Assembly (NCBI GenBank): GCA_947474275.1
Contig: CANJHY010000195.1
Coordinates: 1 to 7,969, forward strand
DNA length: 7,969 nucleotides
Origin: PALSA-1004 sp947474275
GTDB lineage: Bacteria; Pseudomonadota; Gammaproteobacteria; Burkholderiales; SG8-41
Direction: 5' to 3'
The notes below the pieces were generated by a model, which had not been told where the DNA came from, made no database searches, and saw only the letters and a list, made by a program, of their open reading frames with translations. The translations under genes and the position numbers were made by a program. Shown piece by piece: positions 5,741 through 7,969 of this stretch (position 1 is its first letter; each line of letters opens with the position of its first letter).

Positions 5741-6706
5741 CTATTCCGGCTTGACACCTGCCAGCTTCGCAAGTTTCGCGAATTTCTGGATTTCGGATTT
5801 GATGAAGGTGCCGAACTGATCGGGCGTGTCGGATGCTGCTTCCACGCCGAGCTCGCCGAAGCGCGTCTTGATGTCGGGCATGGCGGCGATCTTCGCCATC
5901 GCGGCGGACAGTTTGCTGATCGCATCCGCGGGCGTGCCGGCAGGCGTCAACAGTCCCCACCAGGTGCTGATGTCGAATTCCTTGAGACCGCCGGCCTCGG
6001 CGATGGTCGGCAGATCGGGCATCACAGGCGTGCGTTGCGCGCCGGTGACGGCCAATGCCCGCAATTTTCCTGCCTTGATGTGCGGCGAGGTGGCTGAGAC
6101 GGCGAGAAACGCGAGATCGACGTGGCCGCCGAGCAGGTCGGCGATGGCTGGGGTATCGCCCTTGTAGGCGACGTGCACCATCTGCACCTTGGCGAGCGTG
6201 TTGAACATTTCGCCCGCAAGGTGCGGCGGCGCGCCGATACCCGAGGACGCGTAGTTGAAGCGGCCGGGCGTGGCGCGTGCCAGCGCAATGAGCTCCTTGA
6301 CGGAGTGGGCTGGCACCGACGGATGCACGACGAGCAGGTAAGTGCTTTTCGCCGAAATGCTGATCGGCGCGAAATCGCGCACGATGTCGTAAGGCATTTT
6401 GATGTACAGGCTGGGCGCCAGCGTGTGCGCGCCGGCCGCCATCAGCAGCGTGTAGCCATCGGCGGGTGCTTTTGCCGCGACGTCAGCGCCTATGGTGCCG
6501 CCCGCGCCTGAACGGTTGTCGACGACTATGCTCGCACCCAGCAATTCGTTGAGTTTCTGTCCGACGGAACGCGCGACGATATCGTTGGCGCCGCCGGCCG
6601 GATACGAGACGATGATGCGAATGGGTTTTGCCGGATAGCTCTGGGCGGCGGCGAGCGATGGAATGAAAACAGCAATCAGCAGCAGACAGGCGTGGATGTT
6701 TCTCAT
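5741..6706 (-). CDS. TTT/Bug-family periplasmic solute-binding protein (minus-strand copy)
   Basis: A 321-residue TctC/Bug receptor, complete. Residues 1-21 are a signal peptide (MRNIHACLLLIAVFIPSLAA plus A) with cleavage likely before QSYP. YPAKPIRIIVSYPAGGAND (24-42) contains the ligand-contact Asp42. VVDNRSGAGGTIGAD (61-75), ADGYTLL (82-88), NYASSGIGAPPHL (151-163) and YKGDTPA (181-187) are family motifs. The start is well supported by GGGAG (minus strand, 6717-6713) six bases before the ATG. It converges on the reductase gene with 6 bp between stops and no clear terminator there. It may share transcripts with the CMD gene upstream (6872-7438), but the palindromic repeat in the 165-bp gap may separate them. 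It resembles the operon receptor at 1222-2181 closely along its whole length, so the two probably bind related ligands (inference). Confidence 0.95.
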   Translation of the reverse strand: MRNIHACLLLIAVFIPSLAAAQSYPAKPIRIIVSYPAGGANDIVARSVGQKLNELLGASIVVDNRSGAGGTIGADVAAKAPADGYTLLMAAGAHTLAPSLYIKMPYDIVRDFAPISISAKSTYLLVVHPSVPAHSVKELIALARATPGRFNYASSGIGAPPHLAGEMFNTLAKVQMVHVAYKGDTPAIADLLGGHVDLAFLAVSATSPHIKAGKLRALAVTGAQRTPVMPDLPTIAEAGGLKEFDISTWWGLLTPAGTPADAISKLSAAMAKIAAMPDIKTRFGELGVEAASDTPDQFGTFIKSEIQKFAKLAKLAGVKPE

Positions 6707-6758
6707 GAACTACTCCCTGGAACGTTGAGGGTTACATAACTGCACGACACCTCGATTC

Positions 6759-6825
6759 CGTCATTCCCGCGCAGTCGGGAAACCAGAACGAAAAAACCTG
6801 GGTCCCCGCCTGCGCGGGGACGACG
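6759..6825. repeat. REP/BIME-like palindromic intergenic repeat
   Basis: Two 28-base arms face each other: 6759-6786 (starting CGTCATTCCCGCGCAG) and 6798-6825 (ending GCGGGGACGACG), separated by the 11 bases at 6787-6797. By hand, 23 of 28 positions pair. Each arm also folds alone. TTCCCG (6764-6769) pairs with CGGGAA (6776-6781) over a 6-base loop, and GTCCCCGC (6802-6809) pairs with GCGGGGAC (6814-6821) over a 4-base loop. The style matches the dispersed REP-type repeats common between genes in GC-rich proteobacteria. It sits between two minus-strand genes. Copy number in the genome cannot be seen from here. Confidence 0.8.
6791..6821 (-). terminator. Possible Rho-independent terminator for the minus-strand CMD gene, formed by one arm of the repeat
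   Basis: Read on the minus strand, the perfect 8-bp stem GTCCCCGC/GCGGGGAC (6821-6802) is followed after CCAGG by six Ts (6796-6791). This lies about 50 bases after the stop of the CMD gene at 6872. The five-base gap between stem and T run is longer than ideal, so the terminator may be weak. If real, it would separate the CMD gene from the receptor gene at 5741-6706. Confidence 0.35.
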
Positions 6826-6871
6826 AATATTTGCTGTCGTGTTACGTCAAGTTCAACAGAACAGCTTCCGC

Positions 6872-7438
6872 TTACAGTCCGGCTTTCGCTTTCTGCCAGT
6901 CTTTTTCGATTTTCAGCACCGCCGGCGATTCCATTTCAACGCCGAACGCCATCACCATGGTGCCTAGCGCCCGGTAGTAGGTCGCTGACAGCGCGATATC
7001 GGTGATCTGCCGCGGCGTGAAGTGGCGCGCGAGTTCGGTGAACGTTTCGCTACTGGCGGATTGCGACGAAAACGCTTCCTGGATGAAACGCGCAATCGCC
7101 TGCTCAGCCGGCGGTAGCGCGGTGGGCACGCGTCCCGCGCCTATGTCGTCGACTGCCGCCTGTGGAATGCCTGCCTGCACGGCAAGCGCCGAGTGGTGGG
7201 TCCAGGCGTAGGCGACGCCGCGCGCGGCGCACAGGATGGAAAGCTCGCGCAGCCGCTCAGGCAGATCGGTCTGGTATTTCGTGTAAGCGCCCAGCCGCGC
7301 CAGGTGTTTCAGACCTTCGGGTGCGTGGCCGATGGAACTCAGGGCGTTCGATACGAAGCCGCGGGTGGCTTTGATTTCGCCGAACACTTCGGCGACTGCC
7401 GGCGATGCTGTTTCAGTGACGGGAGGAAGGCGGGACAT
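6872..7438 (-). CDS. Carboxymuconolactone decarboxylase (CMD) family protein (copy 2)
   Basis: A 188-residue paralogue of the CMD protein at 4117-4680. It starts MSRLPPVTETASPAVAEVFG, with EIKATRG at 21-27 and RELSILCAARG at 64-74. YAWTHH at 77-82 is the PcaC-like active-site helix pair. There is no CxxC, and Cys70 is the only cysteine in the core, so it is not an AhpD-type thiol reductase. The start is ATG 7438; a purine run (GAAAGA, minus strand 7454-7449) about ten bases upstream is a weak ribosome binding site. A good promoter candidate lies just upstream at 7500-7471. The gene heads the minus-strand pair CMD then TTT receptor, mirroring the presence of both families in the plus-strand operon. 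The specific reaction is unknown. Confidence 0.92.
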   Translation of the reverse strand: MSRLPPVTETASPAVAEVFGEIKATRGFVSNALSSIGHAPEGLKHLARLGAYTKYQTDLPERLRELSILCAARGVAYAWTHHSALAVQAGIPQAAVDDIGAGRVPTALPPAEQAIARFIQEAFSSQSASSETFTELARHFTPRQITDIALSATYYRALGTMVMAFGVEMESPAVLKIEKDWQKAKAGL

Positions 7439-7602
7439 GCGTGTTTTTCTTTCGTTGAAGGGATGTGCCGATAGTATCGACGCGCGATTCGTTTGGTCAA
7501 GGCGGAATCTGCCGGACGGCCCAAACCCAGCGCTGACTATGGGTTAGAATCTGCAAAACCTTCCGGGAAAATTGCGATGCGCGAAAGCAGCGGGGTGGCG
7601 AA
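7439..7602. other. Divergent intergenic region between CMD copy 2 and the right-edge receptor
   Basis: This 164-bp gap separates two head-to-head genes, so it should carry promoters for both and perhaps an operator between them. The minus-strand promoter candidate is listed separately. On the plus strand TAGAAT at 7545-7550 is a possible -10 for the receptor at 7603, but no acceptable -35 is found 16-18 bases upstream. I see no clear operator palindrome, no RNA gene and no open frame of interest. Confidence 0.5.
7471..7500 (-). promoter_or_regulatory. Candidate sigma70-type promoter for the minus-strand CMD gene
   Basis: On the minus strand TTGACC (7500-7495, five of six matches to the -35 consensus) is followed by an 18-base spacer and TACTAT (7476-7471, four of six). 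Transcription would start near 7464, about 25 bases before the ATG at 7438. The match and position are seen directly; activity is inferred. Confidence 0.45.
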
Positions 7603-7969
7603 ATGAAACACAGGATTGCATGCACGCTGACAGTCGGCGTAGCCGCGTTTTGGTGCGTTGCCTGTCCGGCGCAAAATTATCCGGCGCGGGCGGTGCGCAT
7701 GATCGTGCCTTTCGCGCCCGGTGGCGGCACCGACATATTGATACGCACGATAGCGCCGCGGCTGAGCGAAGCGCTGGGCCAGCAATTGGTGATAGACAAT
7801 CGCGCGGGCGGCGGCAGCACCATAGGCAGTGAATTGGCAGTCAAGGCGGTGGCGGATGGCTATACCCTGCTGGCGGTGGATACTTCATTCACGACCAATC
7901 CCAGTCTCTACAGCAAATTGCCATACGATTCCGCGCGGGATTTTGCGCCGGTTTCACTACTGGCGGCGG
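7603..7969 (+). CDS. TTT/Bug-family periplasmic solute-binding protein, N-terminal part (truncated by window edge)
   Basis: The first 122 residues of a fourth TctC/Bug receptor, running off the right edge. Residues 1-23 form a signal peptide with probable cleavage at CPA|QNYP. YPARAVRMIVPFAPGGGTDI (26-45) is the family's N-terminal strand and ligand loop, with Asp44 at the contact position. LGQQLVIDNRAGGGSTIGSE (58-77) and ADGYTLL (84-90) follow, then KLPYDSARDFAPVSLL (105-120). GGGGTGG at 7592-7598 is a strong ribosome binding site just before ATG 7603. Its binding loop (APGGGTD) is the commoner family form and differs from the PAGGAND loop of the two complete receptors here, so its ligand may differ. 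A 19-base stretch (7763-7781) is identical to the reverse complement of 43-61 in the left-edge receptor. Confidence 0.93.
   Translation, partial: MKHRIACTLTVGVAAFWCVACPAQNYPARAVRMIVPFAPGGGTDILIRTIAPRLSEALGQQLVIDNRAGGGSTIGSELAVKAVADGYTLLAVDTSFTTNPSLYSKLPYDSARDFAPVSLLAA

Noticed and set aside
5720..5760. Bidirectional terminator between the convergent reductase and receptor genes
   Set aside because: Only 6 bp separate the stops and no GC-rich stem with a T run could be found on either strand.
7648..7671. Possible lipoprotein lipobox near Cys21 of the right-edge receptor
   Set aside because: The residues before the cysteine (WCVA) do not fit the L-x-[GA]-C pattern, and a standard signal peptidase site (PA|Q) lies right after it as in the sister receptors.

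Overview
The window looks like chromosomal DNA from a GC-rich betaproteobacterium, most likely of the Burkholderiales. This is inferred from four tripartite-tricarboxylate-transporter (TTT/Bug family) periplasmic binding proteins in 8 kb with no membrane partners, which is typical of that group. A palindromic intergenic repeat of the 'GTCATTCCCGCG...CGCGGGGACGAC' style supports it. No rRNA, tRNA, CRISPR array, insertion sequence or phage gene is visible. Nothing longer than about 165 bp lacks a gene.

Layout. (1) Positions 1-251, minus strand: the N-terminal part of a TTT/Bug receptor running off the left edge. (2) Positions 252-382: a divergent intergenic region with a perfect TATAAT on the plus strand. 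(3) Positions 383-5734, plus strand: a tightly packed six-gene run, very likely one operon. In order it holds an alpha/beta hydrolase, a TTT/Bug receptor, a second alpha/beta hydrolase, a C45-family (penicillin acyltransferase-like) Ntn hydrolase, a carboxymuconolactone decarboxylase (CMD) family protein and a ketopantoate reductase-like dehydrogenase. Gaps are 10-15 bp or overlaps. (4) Positions 5741-6706, minus: another TTT/Bug receptor, meeting the operon tail to tail with 6 bp between stop codons. (5) Positions 6707-6871: an intergenic region carrying a REP/BIME-like palindromic repeat that may also act as a terminator. (6) Positions 6872-7438, minus: a second CMD-family protein. (7) Positions 7439-7602: a divergent promoter region. 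(8) Positions 7603-7969, plus: the N-terminal 122 residues of a fourth TTT/Bug receptor, running off the right edge.

How the genes may work together (inference). The operon reads as a small degradative module. A periplasmic binding protein captures an organic acid or amide-like solute. Two DDFTDPW-type alpha/beta hydrolases, an autoproteolytic C45 acyltransferase/amidohydrolase, a PcaC-like CMD protein and an NAD(P)H-dependent 2-oxoacid-type reductase then process it in the cytoplasm. The hydrolase plus CMD pairing resembles the logic of PcaD/PcaC in the lower protocatechuate pathway, but no substrate can be named from sequence. Three of the families occur more than once (hydrolase x2, CMD x2, TTT receptor x4) and on both strands, so the locus seems to have grown by duplication and rearrangement of related modules. 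The second hydrolase and the reductase carry substitutions at expected active-site positions, which are the most specific leads in the window.
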